Source of the DNA: Methanoculleus oceani
GTDB lineage: Archaea > Halobacteriota > Methanomicrobia > Methanomicrobiales > Methanoculleaceae
Length of the DNA: 64,000 nucleotides
NCBI RefSeq assembly: GCF_023702065.1
Contig: NZ_QFDM01000001.1
Span: forward strand, 434,001 to 498,000
Reading direction: 5' to 3'
The notes under the pieces: generated by a model
Told to the model about the DNA's origin: nothing
The model's database searches: none
What the model saw: the letters and a program-made list of their open reading frames with translations, nothing else
Shown here: positions 1-9,638 of the stretch, one piece after another
Numbering within the stretch: the stretch's first letter is position 1
How the letters are laid out: every line of letters starts with the position of its first letter
Translations under genes and position numbers: made by a program

Positions 1-308
1 GGGCACAGGAGGTCCTCGCCGCGGTCGGGATCGCGGAGACGCACTTCACCCACAAGCCGGGCGAACTCTCCGGCGGGCAGCAGCAGCGGGTCGCGATCGC
101 CCGGGCACTCGTCAACGACCCCGACTTCCTCCTCTGCGACGAGCCGACCGGGAACCTGGACTCGAAGACCGGCACCGCCATCATGGACCTCCTGGACCGG
201 ATGAACCGCGAGGAGGGCAAGACCGTCGTCATGGTCACCCACGACCCCCACATGACCGACTACGCCGACCGGACGATCCGGCTCGTCGACGGGAGGGTGG
301 CAGAATGA
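1..308 (+). CDS. ABC transporter ATP-binding protein (5' end outside window)
   Basis: This is the C-terminal 101 residues of an ABC ATPase of the MacB/LolD type, read in frame from base 3. The signature LSGGQQQR, the Walker B segment FLLCDEP followed by TGNLDS, and the H-loop VTHD are all visible; the Walker A motif lies outside the window. The stop overlaps the ATG of the permease gene (ATGA), so the two are probably translationally coupled. The pair would form an exporter or lipoprotein-release-like complex at the cell membrane. The substrate cannot be told from sequence. Confidence 0.95.
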   Translation, partial: AQEVLAAVGIAETHFTHKPGELSGGQQQRVAIARALVNDPDFLLCDEPTGNLDSKTGTAIMDLLDRMNREEGKTVVMVTHDPHMTDYADRTIRLVDGRVAE

Positions 309-1450
309 CTTTCTTCAACCTTGCCCGCCGGAACGTCAGCCGTCACTGGCTCCGGTCGGTCCTTGCGGTCATCGGTATCGTCATCGGGGTGATCGCGATC
401 GCCACCCTCGGGATCATGGGCAACAGCATCGGCCTCATGTTCGGCGACATGGTCACCGACGTCGGCGACACCCTCATCGTCTCTCCGGCGACGGGCGTGG
501 GCGGGGGAAAACTCACCGAACGGCAGGTTGCCGATATCACACGGGCGGTCGGCTCCAACCTGGTCATACCGTTCTCGAGCACCGCCGATAAGATCTCCGT
601 GGGCGAAAAGGAGGGCGGCGCGATGCTCTACGCGATCCCTGCCGGGGATATCCCCTCTCTGCTCGAGGTGGAGTCGGGAGCCTACCCGAGGGATACGGGC
701 GCCGGGTGCCTGATCGGGAGTCAGCTTGCCGCGAACAGCAGGGAAAACGGCCTGAAACTCGGTGCCCGGGTCAGGATAGGCGGCGAAACCCTCCGGGTCG
801 TCGGCGTGCTCGAAGAGCGGGGGATGGGGTTCGACATCAACCCCGACTACGCCATCGTCGTGCCCTACTCCTGGTACTCGAGTCACTACGACGAGGACGA
901 TTACGACCAGGTGATCGTGAAGGTCAGAGACGTCAAGGATATCGACGCGGTCAAGGAGTCGATCGAGCAGAGGATGAACCGGCGGGAGGACGTCGTCACC
1001 GTCATGGACACCAGGGGGATCCTCGAGAGCATCTTTGAGGCCACCGAGTCGATCACGGTCTTTCTGATGGGCATCGGTGCGGTATCGCTCATCGTCGCCG
1101 GCGTCTCGATCCTAAACGTGATGCTGATGTCGGTGACCGAGCGGATCAAGGAGATCGGTGTCCTGCGGAGCATCGGCACCCGCCGGAGCGAGGTGATGCG
1201 GATGTTCATCTACGAGGCCCTCTTCCTCGGCCTTGCGGGTGCCCTCATCGGGGGAATGCTCAGTTTCGGCGCTGGCTACGTTGTGACGGCAATCTTCGTC
1301 GGGAACGCGGATTACCTCTTCGACCCGACGAGTCTTCTCTACATCATCTTCGGGATGGCCTTCGGCGTCATCACGAGCGTGGCCTCCGGCCTCTACCCGG
1401 CCTGGAAGGCGGCGAACTTAAACCCGATCCAGGCGTTGCGCCACGAGTGA
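305..1450 (+). CDS. ABC transporter permease, MacB/FtsX family
   Basis: A 381-residue membrane subunit that partners the ATPase just upstream. It has the classic MacB/FtsX layout: one N-terminal membrane helix (about residues 17-40), an extracytoplasmic MacB-type core domain (about 45-245), and three C-terminal helices (about 255-280, 305-335, 345-370). The coupling-helix motif [13 protein letters not shown] and the end [17 protein letters not shown] are typical of the family. Length is normal. The start is fixed by the ATGA overlap with the ATPase stop. The likely role is export of a peptide, lipid or drug; the substrate is unknown. Confidence 0.95.
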   Translation: MTFFNLARRNVSRHWLRSVLAVIGIVIGVIAIATLGIMGNSIGLMFGDMVTDVGDTLIVSPATGVGGGKLTERQVADITRAVGSNLVIPFSSTADKISVGEKEGGAMLYAIPAGDIPSLLEVESGAYPRDTGAGCLIGSQLAANSRENGLKLGARVRIGGETLRVVGVLEERGMGFDINPDYAIVVPYSWYSSHYDEDDYDQVIVKVRDVKDIDAVKESIEQRMNRREDVVTVMDTRGILESIFEATESITVFLMGIGAVSLIVAGVSILNVMLMSVTERIKEIGVLRSIGTRRSEVMRMFIYEALFLGLAGALIGGMLSFGAGYVVTAIFVGNADYLFDPTSLLYIIFGMAFGVITSVASGLYPAWKAANLNPIQALRHE

Positions 1451-1454
1451 CGAC

Positions 1455-1718
1455 TTACCCCGCACACTTCTTTTTTTCCCGCTCGATCGCGTCGCGAAGC
1501 GTGCCGATGGTGTCCCCGGTTTTTGCGGGTGCGTCCGGAAGGAGGGTGAGGTACTCAAGTTCTCCCTCGGTGACGAGGAGTGCAACCGGTGTCAGGCTGA
1601 CCGTGGCGGCTCCCTCCATGCAGATCGCGAACGTCCTGACGATGGGGATGATGCACCGGTCGCCGACCCTGCGGCCGCCGCCGACGACGAGGTCGGTCTC
1701 TTCACGCACCCGGAGCAC
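1455..1718 (-). CDS. Small GerW/YtfJ-like protein, function unknown
   Basis: An 87-residue protein with a GTG start inside the last codons of the DUF2953 gene (17-base overlap). The stretch GGRRVGDRCIIPIVR resembles the core GAPIEAGERVIIPV of the GerW-like protein encoded two genes upstream in the same minus-strand operon, so it may be a short diverged member of that family. It has no membrane segment and ends in a charged KKKCAG tail. It is convergent with the ABC permease, leaving 4 bases between the stops. The family call is an inference from a short motif; the reading frame is supported by operon position. Confidence 0.6.
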   Translation of the reverse strand: MLRVREETDLVVGGGRRVGDRCIIPIVRTFAICMEGAATVSLTPVALLVTEGELEYLTLLPDAPAKTGDTIGTLRDAIEREKKKCAG

Positions 1719-2382
1719 CTCTTCCCGATACCCGGCGAAGCCGCTGCCGCACCTGTTTCTGCAGGAGAGCCCTCACCACCGGGATGAGGATCAGGAGCGG
1801 GCGGCGGATCCGCATCTTAAGCGTGAAGGTGCCTTCGAAGATCCTCTGATTGAAGACCGGGGTCATCACGAAGTCGACCGCCTCAACCGGCCAGAGGGCG
1901 TAGCGGACGGCGGTGCAGTAACCGTAGACGACGCCGGTGTCGGCGGGACTCTCGAGGCCAAGGGTGACGTCGCCCCGGAGCGTCTCGAGGCAGAGGGACC
2001 GGATGAAGGCAGCAAGGATCTTCTGGAGATGGGGCCAGAGGTCGCCGGCGGCGTCGAGATACTCTCTCACCGAAAGAGCCGGTTTTGGCTTCTCCTCCTT
2101 CTTCACCTTCTTTTCCTCCGGCTCTGCTGCCGCTATCTCGCGGAGATCCCGGGTCATGACCGGGCGGCCGGCGAGGAGAATCTCGAGCACCTGCACCCCG
2201 TCGGTGACCCGGACCCTCGCTCCCACGATGCCCCAGGCTACGGTTGCCGTCGCCCGGGCACTCTCCCGCCTGCAGTCGGCGACCGTCGAGACGGTCACCG
2301 GGACCAGGTACAGGGCAAGCAGAACGAGCAGAAGGATGACGGCGACGACGAGCAGGATGGAGAAGAGAAGTGTCGCGGCCAT
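1702..2382 (-). CDS. DUF2953 family membrane-anchored protein
   Basis: A 226-residue protein with one strong N-terminal membrane helix (about residues 5-30), then a soluble domain with a Lys/Glu-rich linker (EPEEKKVKKEEK, about residues 88-100). The pattern GLESPADTGVVYGYCTAV and the ending PVFNQRIFEGTFTLKMRIRR match DUF2953, a family that in Firmicutes lies next to the spore protein GerW/YtfJ. Here it also follows a GerW-like gene (2404-2856) with 21 bases between them. The function is unknown in archaea. The pairing is conserved even though methanogens do not sporulate, so the pair must have a more general role. Confidence 0.85.
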   Translation of the reverse strand: MAATLLFSILLVVAVILLLVLLALYLVPVTVSTVADCRRESARATATVAWGIVGARVRVTDGVQVLEILLAGRPVMTRDLREIAAAEPEEKKVKKEEKPKPALSVREYLDAAGDLWPHLQKILAAFIRSLCLETLRGDVTLGLESPADTGVVYGYCTAVRYALWPVEAVDFVMTPVFNQRIFEGTFTLKMRIRRPLLILIPVVRALLQKQVRQRLRRVSGRGAPGA

Positions 2383-2403
2383 GGAATGGAGGGGAAGAGA
2401 TCC

Positions 2404-2856
2404 TTATGCCTCTTCACCGCTCACCGGGATCTCCTTTCCCTCTTCCGATACCCGGGGCATCTTGCCCTTGCGCTGCTGCATCATCTCGGAGCCCTTTTCG
2501 AGCACCCTCTCGACGTGGGGGCCGACAGCCTCCCCGATCGTCGAGATCACCTCGGCGATCTCGCTCTTCTTCTTGAGCGATACCACCTGGATGCCCTCGG
2601 GGCCGGGGACACCCCTGGTGATGATGATCAGGGCGACGGCCGATATGCCGCCTCCGCCGCCGGTCCCGGCCCCGCCGTGATGGCTGCCTTCCCTGAACCC
2701 TCCCGTGCCTTCGCCACCGCCGAATCCGAGCCCGAACTCGGCGACCGGTATGATAACCCGCTCGCCGGCCTCGATCGGGGCACCGAGAACGGCGCTCGCG
2801 CAGAGTGTTCGTGCAAGTTGATCCACGGTTATCTGGAGCATCGATTCGCCAGTCAT
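2404..2856 (-). CDS. GerW/YtfJ family (spore protein YtfJ-like) protein
   Basis: A 150-residue soluble protein with the GerW/YtfJ core: GAPIEAGERVIIPVAEFGLGFGGG, a Gly-rich loop (HHGGAGTGGGGGISAVAL) and the segment VPGPEGIQVVSLKK (about residues 27-100). The ATG at 2856 is chosen because GGTGA lies 5 bases before it and a TATA box sits about 36 bases upstream; a longer open frame to 3156 lacks both. It heads the operon that continues with DUF2953 and the small GerW-like gene. In Bacillus this family acts in spore germination; its role in archaea is not known. Confidence 0.88.
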   Translation of the reverse strand: MTGESMLQITVDQLARTLCASAVLGAPIEAGERVIIPVAEFGLGFGGGEGTGGFREGSHHGGAGTGGGGGISAVALIIITRGVPGPEGIQVVSLKKKSEIAEVISTIGEAVGPHVERVLEKGSEMMQQRKGKMPRVSEEGKEIPVSGEEA

Positions 2857-2891
2857 ACCATTCACCACAGGTATTCCACTCTCCGGCCTCG

Positions 2892-2898
2892 TATATAA
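2892..2898 (-). promoter_or_regulatory. TATA box of the GerW-like/DUF2953 operon
   Basis: On the minus strand the stretch reads TTATATAC in an otherwise GC-rich context, about 36 bases upstream of the ATG at 2856. Transcription would begin near 2868 and leave a short leader holding the GGTGA site. This is the only AT-rich element between the GerW-like gene and the gene upstream. Confidence 0.6.
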
Positions 2899-3094
2899 TG
2901 GTTGGGGTTTTCCGGCGACCGCAGAATGCCTCTCCGGAGGCGGAGGCATACCTGCTGACGTCAGCGGGGTGGCCGATCGGTTGATGGAGGATGTTGCTAC
3001 CCCGGACTGGAACGAGGTCTGGAGGGGAGAAGTTTGTCCTCGCCAGTCTCTTGACCTGCGCCGCGATCCGGTGGGAGATGCGGAGGCGACGACC

Positions 3095-3679
3095 TCACAG
3101 CAGAAGCCGTCCGCCGACGGCCAGCACGACGAGAATAACGAGGCCGAGGGCGGCAACGAGCGCCCTGCGGGCCGTGGGACTCACAACCCGGGCGAAGAGG
3201 GCCCCGAGTTCCCGCCGGTAGAGGTAGGCGAACAGGCCGGCGATCAGGAAGAGGAAGAGCCATTCGCTCGGCTGGGCGAGCTCCCGCAGGACCGAGTCCC
3301 AGAAGTAGTTTTCAGAGTAACCGTGCCGGGGGAGAGGACCGAGGAACGGCCAGAACCATTCGACAGGGTGCCGCCACATCCCGTCGAAGAACTGATGGCT
3401 CGCCATGCCGGCGGCGACCACGAAGAGGCCGATGCTCTCGCGGTGGTGGTAGAGGAGGAGACCGGCGATGAGGATCAGGGAGAGGACGGTGAGACCGTGA
3501 AAGTATATCCTGCCGTAGTCTACGGTCCCGGCGAGGATTACGTGTCCGACTGGCTTGTCGATCAGGTCGGGGAGCACGGCGCCCAGCGCGGCGAGCGCGA
3601 TAACCCGTCGGTCGCCGGCGATCGCCGCGATCACGGCTCCTATGAGGACACCGACCATGGCATGGGCGAGGAGGTACAT
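3095..3679 (-). CDS. Membrane-bound YdjM/DUF457-like metal-dependent hydrolase
   Basis: A 194-residue integral membrane protein, beginning MYLLAHAMVG. His and Asp residues typical of the YdjM/LexA-binding hydrolase family are visible: LLAHA, GAVLPDLIDKP, YFHGLTV and ASHQFFDG, alternating with about five hydrophobic helices. The ATG at 3679 is preferred (AGGAT just before it); a GTG 48 bases further upstream (3727) would add 16 residues. The gene is divergent from trpB2, with about 170 bases between. The biochemical role of the family is poorly known. Confidence 0.8.
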   Translation of the reverse strand: MYLLAHAMVGVLIGAVIAAIAGDRRVIALAALGAVLPDLIDKPVGHVILAGTVDYGRIYFHGLTVLSLILIAGLLLYHHRESIGLFVVAAGMASHQFFDGMWRHPVEWFWPFLGPLPRHGYSENYFWDSVLRELAQPSEWLFLFLIAGLFAYLYRRELGALFARVVSPTARRALVAALGLVILVVLAVGGRLLL

Positions 3680-3815
3680 CGCTATCCTGTGGTAGGGCGA
3701 CCATATACCAGTTTTCCCCGGAGACACATCCGGGTCCCTTCGGGCCCGAGAGTGGGCAACGGTCCCCCGATCCCCTTGTTCTAAGATGTGCCGTGTTGAT
3801 CAATTCTGGTGCACA

Positions 3816-3849
3816 ATGTATATCTGTGTGCAGGGTACACCATGGTGTA
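3816..3849 (+). promoter_or_regulatory. trpB2 promoter with a 14-base palindrome at the start codon
   Basis: An AT-rich TATA element (ATGTATAT, 3816-3823) lies about 28 bases before the trpB2 ATG. A perfect palindrome, TACACCATGGTGTA (3836-3849), spans the expected transcription start and its last base is the A of the start codon. Nearby GTGCAC and GTGTGCA repeats look like relaxed versions of the TGTACA box bound by TrpY in Methanothermobacter. This suggests a repressor site for the tryptophan block. The binding protein is not identified in the window. Confidence 0.55.
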
Positions 3850-5207
3850 TGCAGACGAAGATCCTCCTTGACGAGGAGGAGATGCCGAAACGGTGGTACA
3901 ACATCCAGGCAGACCTCCCGACGCCCATGGATCCGCCCCTTCACCCGGGGACCGGGAAACCCGCGGTCCCCGACGACCTCCGCCACATATTCCCGATGGA
4001 ACTGATCCGGCAGGAGATGAGCACGGAACGCTACATCGATATCCCCGAAGAGGTCCGCGATATCCTCACTCTCTGGAGGCCGAGCCCTCTTTACCGGGCG
4101 AGAAGGCTCGAGGCTGCCTTGAAGACGCCGGCAAAGATCTACTACAAGTGGGAGGGCGTGAGCCCGCCGGGCTCGCACAAGCCCAACACCGCCATCGCCC
4201 AGGCCTATTATAACCGCGAGGAAGGGATCGAGCGGCTCGCGACCGAGACCGGGGCGGGACAGTGGGGCTCGTCGCTTGCGTTTGCAACGAGCCTCTTCGA
4301 CATGGAGTGCACCGTCTACATGGTCCGGAGCTCCTACGACCAGAAGCCCTACCGCAAAAGCATGATGCAGGTCTACGGCGCCGAATGCATCCCGAGCCCG
4401 TCGCTTAAGACCCGGTCGGGCCAGGCAGTGCTCTCCCGCGACCCCGAGACACCCGGAGCCCTCGGCATTGCCATATCGGAGGCGGTCGAGGACGCGGCCG
4501 CCCACGAGAACACCAACTACTCGCTCGGCTCCGTCCTCAACCACGTCTGTCTTCACCAGACGATCATCGGCCAGGAGGCACAGCAGCAGATCGCGATGGA
4601 GGACGCCTATCCCGACGTGGTGATCGGGTGCGTCGGCGGCGGCAGCAACTTCGCCGGTCTCTCTTTCCCGTTCGCCGGCGAGAAGATGACCGGAAAACAC
4701 CCCGATACCGATATCATCGCGGTGGAGCCGGCCGCCTGCCCGACCCTGACGAAGGGGCTCTACACCTACGATTTCGGGGATATCGCGGGGCTGACCCCGC
4801 TCCTGCGGATGTTCACCCTCGGCCACGACTTCGTCCCGCCGGCGATCCATGCCGGGGGTCTCCGCTACCATGGGATGGCGCCGCTCGTCTCCCGTCTCGC
4901 CCACGATGGGGTGATCCGGCCTGTCGCCTACCGCCAGAACGAGGTCTTCGAAGCCGCGGTGACCTTCGCCCGGACGGAGGGGATCGTCGTCGCGCCGGAG
5001 GCCGCCCACGCCGTGAAGGCCACGATCGACGAGGCCCTCCGGTGCCGTGAGACCGGTGAGGCAAAGACGATCCTCTTCAACAACTCCGGCCACGGCAACT
5101 TCGACTTCTCCTCCTACGAAGCCTACTTTGCAGGACAGCTCGTCGACTACGAATACCCGGTGGAGCTGATCAAAGATTCGCTCTCCCGGCTGCCGGTGAC
5201 GGGGTGA
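3849..5207 (+). CDS. trpB2: Tryptophan synthase beta-like protein, TrpB2 type
   Basis: A 452-residue PLP enzyme of the long TrpB2 subgroup. The cofactor lysine is in [15 protein letters not shown], the phosphate-binding loop is [11 protein letters not shown], and [10 protein letters not shown] replaces the ETGAGQHG of ordinary TrpB. The upstream open frame has no ribosome binding site, so the ATG at 3849 after the TATA box is used. TrpB2 joins indole and serine to make tryptophan, often without strong partnership with TrpA; a second, canonical trpB lies near the end of the block. The stop overlaps an ATG (TGATG, 5205-5209) at the 5' end of trpE. Confidence 0.93.
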   Translation: MQTKILLDEEEMPKRWYNIQADLPTPMDPPLHPGTGKPAVPDDLRHIFPMELIRQEMSTERYIDIPEEVRDILTLWRPSPLYRARRLEAALKTPAKIYYKWEGVSPPGSHKPNTAIAQAYYNREEGIERLATETGAGQWGSSLAFATSLFDMECTVYMVRSSYDQKPYRKSMMQVYGAECIPSPSLKTRSGQAVLSRDPETPGALGIAISEAVEDAAAHENTNYSLGSVLNHVCLHQTIIGQEAQQQIAMEDAYPDVVIGCVGGGSNFAGLSFPFAGEKMTGKHPDTDIIAVEPAACPTLTKGLYTYDFGDIAGLTPLLRMFTLGHDFVPPAIHAGGLRYHGMAPLVSRLAHDGVIRPVAYRQNEVFEAAVTFARTEGIVVAPEAAHAVKATIDEALRCRETGEAKTILFNNSGHGNFDFSSYEAYFAGQLVDYEYPVELIKDSLSRLPVTG

Positions 5208-5217
5208 TGCCGGTGGA

Positions 5218-6726
5218 CTGGACAGCGCTCTAAGAGAGCCGAACACAAACCCGGGATGCGAAGAGGTCGTCGCCGCGGCAGACGCGAGCCTCCGGCCTCT
5301 CATCGTCCCGGTATTTTCCGAGATCCCGCTTCCCGCGTCTTCACCGGCCGACCTCTACGCCTCTCTCCGCGAAGGGCCCGGGTTCCTGCTGGAGTCGCTC
5401 GAGGGGAGCGAGAAGACCGCCCGCTACTCCTTCATCTGCACCGCCCCGGCCGCGACCATCGCCGTGACCTCCGACGGCACGGTGACGGTCTCCGGGGACT
5501 CCCGCATCCGTGAGATCGTCACCGGCATCGAGGCCGCCGACGCCGTCGACGCCGTCCGCTCGTTCATGGGCCGGTTCCGGGTCGCCTCCTCGCCGCTCCC
5601 GCGGTTCTCGGGAGGACTTGCCGGCTACTTCTCCTACGACCTCATCTCTTCTATCCACCCGACGTTCCGGGCGGAACCGGCGGAAGATCCCGAAGAGCCC
5701 GTCGCCCGGTTCATGCTGGCGCAAAACTGCCTCGCCCTCGACCACCACAGAGAGCGGCTTGCGGTCATCGGGAACCTGCTCCTTGTCGACGGGGCCGATG
5801 CAGAGGAGGAATACTACCGGGGCCGTGCGGCGGTTGCCGAACGGGCCGCCCGGATACGCGATCTCTCCCCGGCACGCCCCGGCGATCCGGGCCCCTCCGG
5901 GGTCGTGGCATCGTCCTGCACCCCGGAGGAGTTTTCGGGGGCGGTCATGCGGATCAAGGAGCATATCGTGGCAGGCGATATCTTCCAGGCGGTCCTCTCC
6001 CGGCGGCTCACCTGCCGTATCGGGGGCGACCCGTTCGGTGTCTACCGGCGGCTGCGGGTGAGAAACCCGAGCCCCTACATGTACTACCTGGACTTCGGCG
6101 ACTGCCAGGTCGCCGGGAGCAGCCCCGAGATGCTCGTCCGGGTGGAGAACGGCCGGGTGACGACCGTCCCGATCGCCGGTACCCGACCGCGGGGGTCGAC
6201 CCCGGCGGAAGACGAGATGTTCGCGGCCGATCTCCTCGCGGACGAGAAGGAGCGGGCCGAGCACATCATGCTCGTCGACCTTGCGAGAAACGACGTCGGG
6301 GCAGTCTCCGCCTTCGGGAGCGTCTCGGTGGAGGGGTTCATGACCATCGAGAAGTTCTCGCACGTCCAGCACATCGTCTCGACCGTCTCGGGCACGCTCT
6401 GCGAGGGATGCGACCGGTTCGACGCCCTCCGATCCTGTTTCCCCGCCGGGACCGTCTCGGGAGCCCCGAAGATCCGGGCGATGCAGATCATCGGCGAGGT
6501 GGAGGGGCTCCGGCGCGGGATCTATGCGGGAGCGGTCGGTTACATCGGCTTTTCCGGCACGATGGACCTTGCGATAGCCATCCGGACGGTTATCGTGGAG
6601 AACGGCGTCGCCTCCGTCCAGGTGGGGGCCGGGATCGTGGCCGACTCCGACCCCGGCCGGGAGTGGATCGAGACCGAGAACAAAGGGCGGGCGATGCTTG
6701 CGGCGCTTGGTGCGGAGGCGGAATGA
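5218..6726 (+). CDS. trpE: Anthranilate synthase component I, non-standard start
   Basis: Converts chorismate and ammonia (from TrpG) to anthranilate. The catalytic domain is intact: [38 protein letters not shown] and [18 protein letters not shown]. The tryptophan-sensing N-terminal motif [18 protein letters not shown] is also present, in frame and upstream of the first GTG (5464). No ATG, GTG or TTG occurs in this frame between trpB2 and 5464. I place the start at CTG 5218, nine bases after GGGGTGAT, giving 502 residues. The alternative is ATG 5207, which would need a one-base change to reach this frame. The protein is certain; the start is not. Confidence 0.9.
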   Translation: MDSALREPNTNPGCEEVVAAADASLRPLIVPVFSEIPLPASSPADLYASLREGPGFLLESLEGSEKTARYSFICTAPAATIAVTSDGTVTVSGDSRIREIVTGIEAADAVDAVRSFMGRFRVASSPLPRFSGGLAGYFSYDLISSIHPTFRAEPAEDPEEPVARFMLAQNCLALDHHRERLAVIGNLLLVDGADAEEEYYRGRAAVAERAARIRDLSPARPGDPGPSGVVASSCTPEEFSGAVMRIKEHIVAGDIFQAVLSRRLTCRIGGDPFGVYRRLRVRNPSPYMYYLDFGDCQVAGSSPEMLVRVENGRVTTVPIAGTRPRGSTPAEDEMFAADLLADEKERAEHIMLVDLARNDVGAVSAFGSVSVEGFMTIEKFSHVQHIVSTVSGTLCEGCDRFDALRSCFPAGTVSGAPKIRAMQIIGEVEGLRRGIYAGAVGYIGFSGTMDLAIAIRTVIVENGVASVQVGAGIVADSDPGREWIETENKGRAMLAALGAEAE

Positions 6727-7307
6727 TGCGGGTGCTCGTCATCGACAGTTACGACAGTTTCACCTTCAATCTCTGCCAGCAGATCGGAATGCTCGGGGCG
6801 GAACCGGTCGTGGTGAAGAGCGACACGCCCCTCAAGCGGATCCAGTCCGTGCCCTTCGACCGTGTCGTCCTCTCGCCCGGGCCGGGGCATCCCCGGGACT
6901 CCGCCCTCTACCGGGCGGTCCTCAGCACGATCAGCCGTATCGTCCCGACGCTCGGGGTCTGCCTCGGCCACCAGGCGATCGGCCTCGCCTTCGGGGCCCG
7001 GATCGCCCGGGCCGACCGGCTGATGCACGGGAAGCGGTCGGTGATCCGGCACGACGGTGCAGGAATCTACGCGGGGGTTCCCGACCCTCTCGTCGCGACC
7101 CGCTACCACTCGCTCGTCATCGATCCCGCCACGGTCCCGGACTGCCTCGAAGTGACCGCCCGGAGCGACGACGACGGGGCGGTCATGGGCGTCAGGCACC
7201 GGGAGTTCCCGATCGAGGGGGTTCAGTTCCACCCGGAGAGCATCCTCACCCCGGAGGGAGACAGGCTGATGGAAAACTTCCTCTTCGGCACGGGGGGCGG
7301 GGCATGA
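6723..7307 (+). CDS. trpG: Anthranilate synthase component II (glutamine amidotransferase)
   Basis: A 194-residue class I amidotransferase that releases ammonia from glutamine for TrpE. The nucleophile cysteine is in [10 protein letters not shown], the oxyanion loop is SPGPGHP, and the His-Glu pair is in [10 protein letters not shown]. The ATG at 6723 overlaps the trpE stop; a second ATG follows directly (6726), so the true start is one of the two. The stop overlaps the trpD start. Length is normal for a stand-alone TrpG. Confidence 0.97.
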   Translation: MMRVLVIDSYDSFTFNLCQQIGMLGAEPVVVKSDTPLKRIQSVPFDRVVLSPGPGHPRDSALYRAVLSTISRIVPTLGVCLGHQAIGLAFGARIARADRLMHGKRSVIRHDGAGIYAGVPDPLVATRYHSLVIDPATVPDCLEVTARSDDDGAVMGVRHREFPIEGVQFHPESILTPEGDRLMENFLFGTGGGA

Positions 7308-8317
7308 TCCGCGAGGCGATCGCCCGGGTATCCTCGGGCACGGACCTCACCCCGGCCGAGGCGGGGGGGGTGATGGAGGAGATCATGCGGGGGGCGGCGA
7401 CACCCGCCCAGATCGGCGGGTTCCTCACGGCGCTGCGGATGAAAGGGGAGACCGAGGCGGAGATCGCGGCGTTCGCCCGGGCGATGCGGGCGGCCGCCGT
7501 CCCGGTCTCCCTCCCGACCCAGGCACGGGTGGATACCTGCGGGACCGGGGGCGACGGTGCGGGGACGTTCAACATCAGCACCGCGGCCGCCTTCGTCGCG
7601 GCCGGGGCCGGGATCCCCATCGTGAAGCACGGGAACCGGGGGGTGTCGAGCCGGTGCGGCTCGGCCGACGTCCTCGAGGCGCTCGGTGTCTCCGTCGCGA
7701 TCCCGCCGGACCGGGTCGCGGAGGTCCTCGCGACCGCCGGGATCGCCTTCCTCTTCGCCCCGGCCTACCACCCGGCGATGCAGCACGCCCGGTCGGCCCG
7801 GCAGGAGATCGGGATCCGGACGGTCTTCAACCTCCTCGGTCCCCTCACGAACCCGGCAGGTGCCGGGGCCCACCTCCTCGGCGTCTACGACCCCCGCCTG
7901 ACCGTCCCGGTCGCCCGGGTGCTCGGGAACCTCGGGGTCGAGCGGGCGATGGTGGTTCACGGCGCCGGTCTCGACGAGATCGCGACGGCCGGGCCGACGA
8001 CGGTCGGGGAACTCCGGGATGGGGAGGTCCGGGCCTACACCCTCGACTGCACGGAGTTCGGGATCCCGCGCTCGTCCGTCGCCGCCCTTCGCGGCGGCGG
8101 GCCCGGGGAGAACGCCCGGACCCTTCTCTCCATCCTCGAGGGAGACGACGGCCCCGCACGGGACATCGTCCTCCTCAACGCCGGGGCGGCGATCTACCTC
8201 GGCGGGAAGGCCGGCAGCATCGCCGGGGGCATCGCCCGTGCCGAGGTGTCAATCGAATCGGGGGCGGCGCTCGACCGGCTCCGCCGCCTGATCGAGGCGA
8301 CCGGAGGCGGGGCATGA
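7304..8317 (+). CDS. trpD: Anthranilate phosphoribosyltransferase
   Basis: A 337-residue enzyme that transfers phosphoribose from PRPP to anthranilate. The PRPP-binding loop [18 protein letters not shown], the [21 protein letters not shown] segment and the anthranilate-site motif [32 protein letters not shown] are all present. It starts in an ATGA overlap with trpG and ends in an ATGA overlap with trpC, so the genes are probably translated in series. No defects are seen. Confidence 0.97.
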   Translation: MIREAIARVSSGTDLTPAEAGGVMEEIMRGAATPAQIGGFLTALRMKGETEAEIAAFARAMRAAAVPVSLPTQARVDTCGTGGDGAGTFNISTAAAFVAAGAGIPIVKHGNRGVSSRCGSADVLEALGVSVAIPPDRVAEVLATAGIAFLFAPAYHPAMQHARSARQEIGIRTVFNLLGPLTNPAGAGAHLLGVYDPRLTVPVARVLGNLGVERAMVVHGAGLDEIATAGPTTVGELRDGEVRAYTLDCTEFGIPRSSVAALRGGGPGENARTLLSILEGDDGPARDIVLLNAGAAIYLGGKAGSIAGGIARAEVSIESGAALDRLRRLIEATGGGA

Positions 8318-9072
8318 TTCTCGACGAGATCATCAGGTCGACCGGCGAGCGCCTCGAGAGTTTCCGGCCTCTCCCGGCGGTCGATCCCGGCGTTCCACCT
8401 CGCCGGAGTCTTGAGAAGGCCATCCGGGCCTGTCGGGAGAAGAACGCGATCATCGCGGAGGTGAAGTACGCCTCCCCGTCCCGCGGCAGGATTCACGACG
8501 GCTGCACCCCCGAAGCGATCGCGGGGGAGTTTGTCGCCGCCGGAGCCGTCGGGCTCTCGGTCCTCACCGAGCCCACCTACTTTGGGGGGAGCACCGAGTT
8601 CCTCGTCCGGGTACGGCGTGCGGTAACGGTCCCGATCCTCCGCAAAGACTTCATCATCGACGAACGCCAGCTCAGCGAAACCCGGGCGCTCGGCGCCGAC
8701 GCCGTCCTCCTGATCGCCCGGGTGCTCGGGAACCGCCTCCCCGCGTTCGTCGACGAGGCGTGCATGCTCGATCTCGAGCCGCTCGTCGAGGTCCACGACC
8801 GAAGCGAGATGGATCGTGCCCTCGACACGAAAGCAAACCTCATCGGGATCAACAACCGCAACCTCGAGACGCTGAAGATCGATCTCTCGACGACCGTCCG
8901 CCTTGCAGAGGCGGCCCGGGACGAGGGGAGGACCGTGGTCTCCGAGAGCGGCATCGTCTGGCCCTACGACGTCAGGAACATCGGGAGGCACTGCGATGCG
9001 TTCCTGATCGGGTCCGCCCTGATGTCGGCCCGGGACCGCCGGAAACGACTGGAGGGGTTCGTATTCGCGTAA
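8314..9072 (+). CDS. trpC: Indole-3-glycerol phosphate synthase
   Basis: A 252-residue TIM-barrel enzyme that closes the indole ring from carboxyphenylamino-deoxyribulose phosphate. Catalytic lysine and glutamate motifs are visible: [68 protein letters not shown] and FLIGSALM. It begins in an ATGA overlap with trpD. Its last codons overlap the proposed ATT start of trpF (9063-9072). Confidence 0.97.
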   Translation: MILDEIIRSTGERLESFRPLPAVDPGVPPRRSLEKAIRACREKNAIIAEVKYASPSRGRIHDGCTPEAIAGEFVAAGAVGLSVLTEPTYFGGSTEFLVRVRRAVTVPILRKDFIIDERQLSETRALGADAVLLIARVLGNRLPAFVDEACMLDLEPLVEVHDRSEMDRALDTKANLIGINNRNLETLKIDLSTTVRLAEAARDEGRTVVSESGIVWPYDVRNIGRHCDAFLIGSALMSARDRRKRLEGFVFA

Positions 9073-9638
9073 AGATCTGCGGGATCACCACCGTCGGCGA
9101 CGCACTTCTCGCCGCGGCGGCCGGAGCCGACGCGATCGGCGTGGTGCTCGCGAGCCCCTCTCCGCGGTCCGTGACGCCCGATCGGGCGCGGGAGATATTT
9201 GCGGCGGTCCCGCCGTTCGTGACCACGGTCGCCGTCACCTCGACCGGCCGGCCCGAAGACCTCGCGGCGATCCTCCTCTCGCGGCCGGATGCGGTGCAGG
9301 TGGCAGGTGACCTCGCCGTGCCCCCCAACGCGGGGGTGCGGGTCCTCCGGATGCTCTCGCCCGGCGATCCCCTGCGGGACGACTGCGACGCGGTAGTCAT
9401 CGACGGCAGCCACGGCACCGGAAGGGCGTTCGATCCCGGGTATGCCCGGGAATGCGTGGCATCCTCGCCGGTGCCGGTCATCCTCGCGGGCGGGCTCGCC
9501 CCCGGCAACGTGGGCGAGGCGATACGGACGGTGCGGCCCTACGCCGTCGACGTCGCTTCAGGCGTCGAGGCGGCGCCGGGGGTCAAGGACGAGCGTCTCA
9601 TGAGGGCGTTCGTAAAGATATGCAGGACGGATCCATGA
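9063..9638 (+). CDS. trpF: Phosphoribosylanthranilate isomerase, probable ATT start
   Basis: A 191-residue TIM barrel with the catalytic cysteine in RVKICGITT, the conserved aspartate near [11 protein letters not shown], and the phosphate loop AGGLAPGN followed by [14 protein letters not shown]. No ATG, GTG or TTG is available in frame near the conserved N-terminus. The family usually starts one codon before RVKICG, and here that codon is ATT at 9063, seven bases after GGAGGGG. I therefore call an ATT start. The stop overlaps the trpB start (ATGA). Confidence 0.93.
   Translation: MRVKICGITTVGDALLAAAAGADAIGVVLASPSPRSVTPDRAREIFAAVPPFVTTVAVTSTGRPEDLAAILLSRPDAVQVAGDLAVPPNAGVRVLRMLSPGDPLRDDCDAVVIDGSHGTGRAFDPGYARECVASSPVPVILAGGLAPGNVGEAIRTVRPYAVDVASGVEAAPGVKDERLMRAFVKICRTDP

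Noticed and set aside
1447-2898. Plus-strand open frame of 483 codons after the ABC permease
   Set aside because: It lies opposite the DUF2953/GerW genes, has no start signal, and its product has no domain character.
3312-5303. Long minus-strand open frame (663 codons) opposite trpB2
   Set aside because: It is the antisense shadow of a well-conserved gene in GC-rich DNA; its product is rich in Arg, Gly and Asp and matches no family.
5464-6726. GTG 5464 as the start of trpE
   Set aside because: It would remove the conserved tryptophan-binding segment that is plainly encoded upstream in the same frame.
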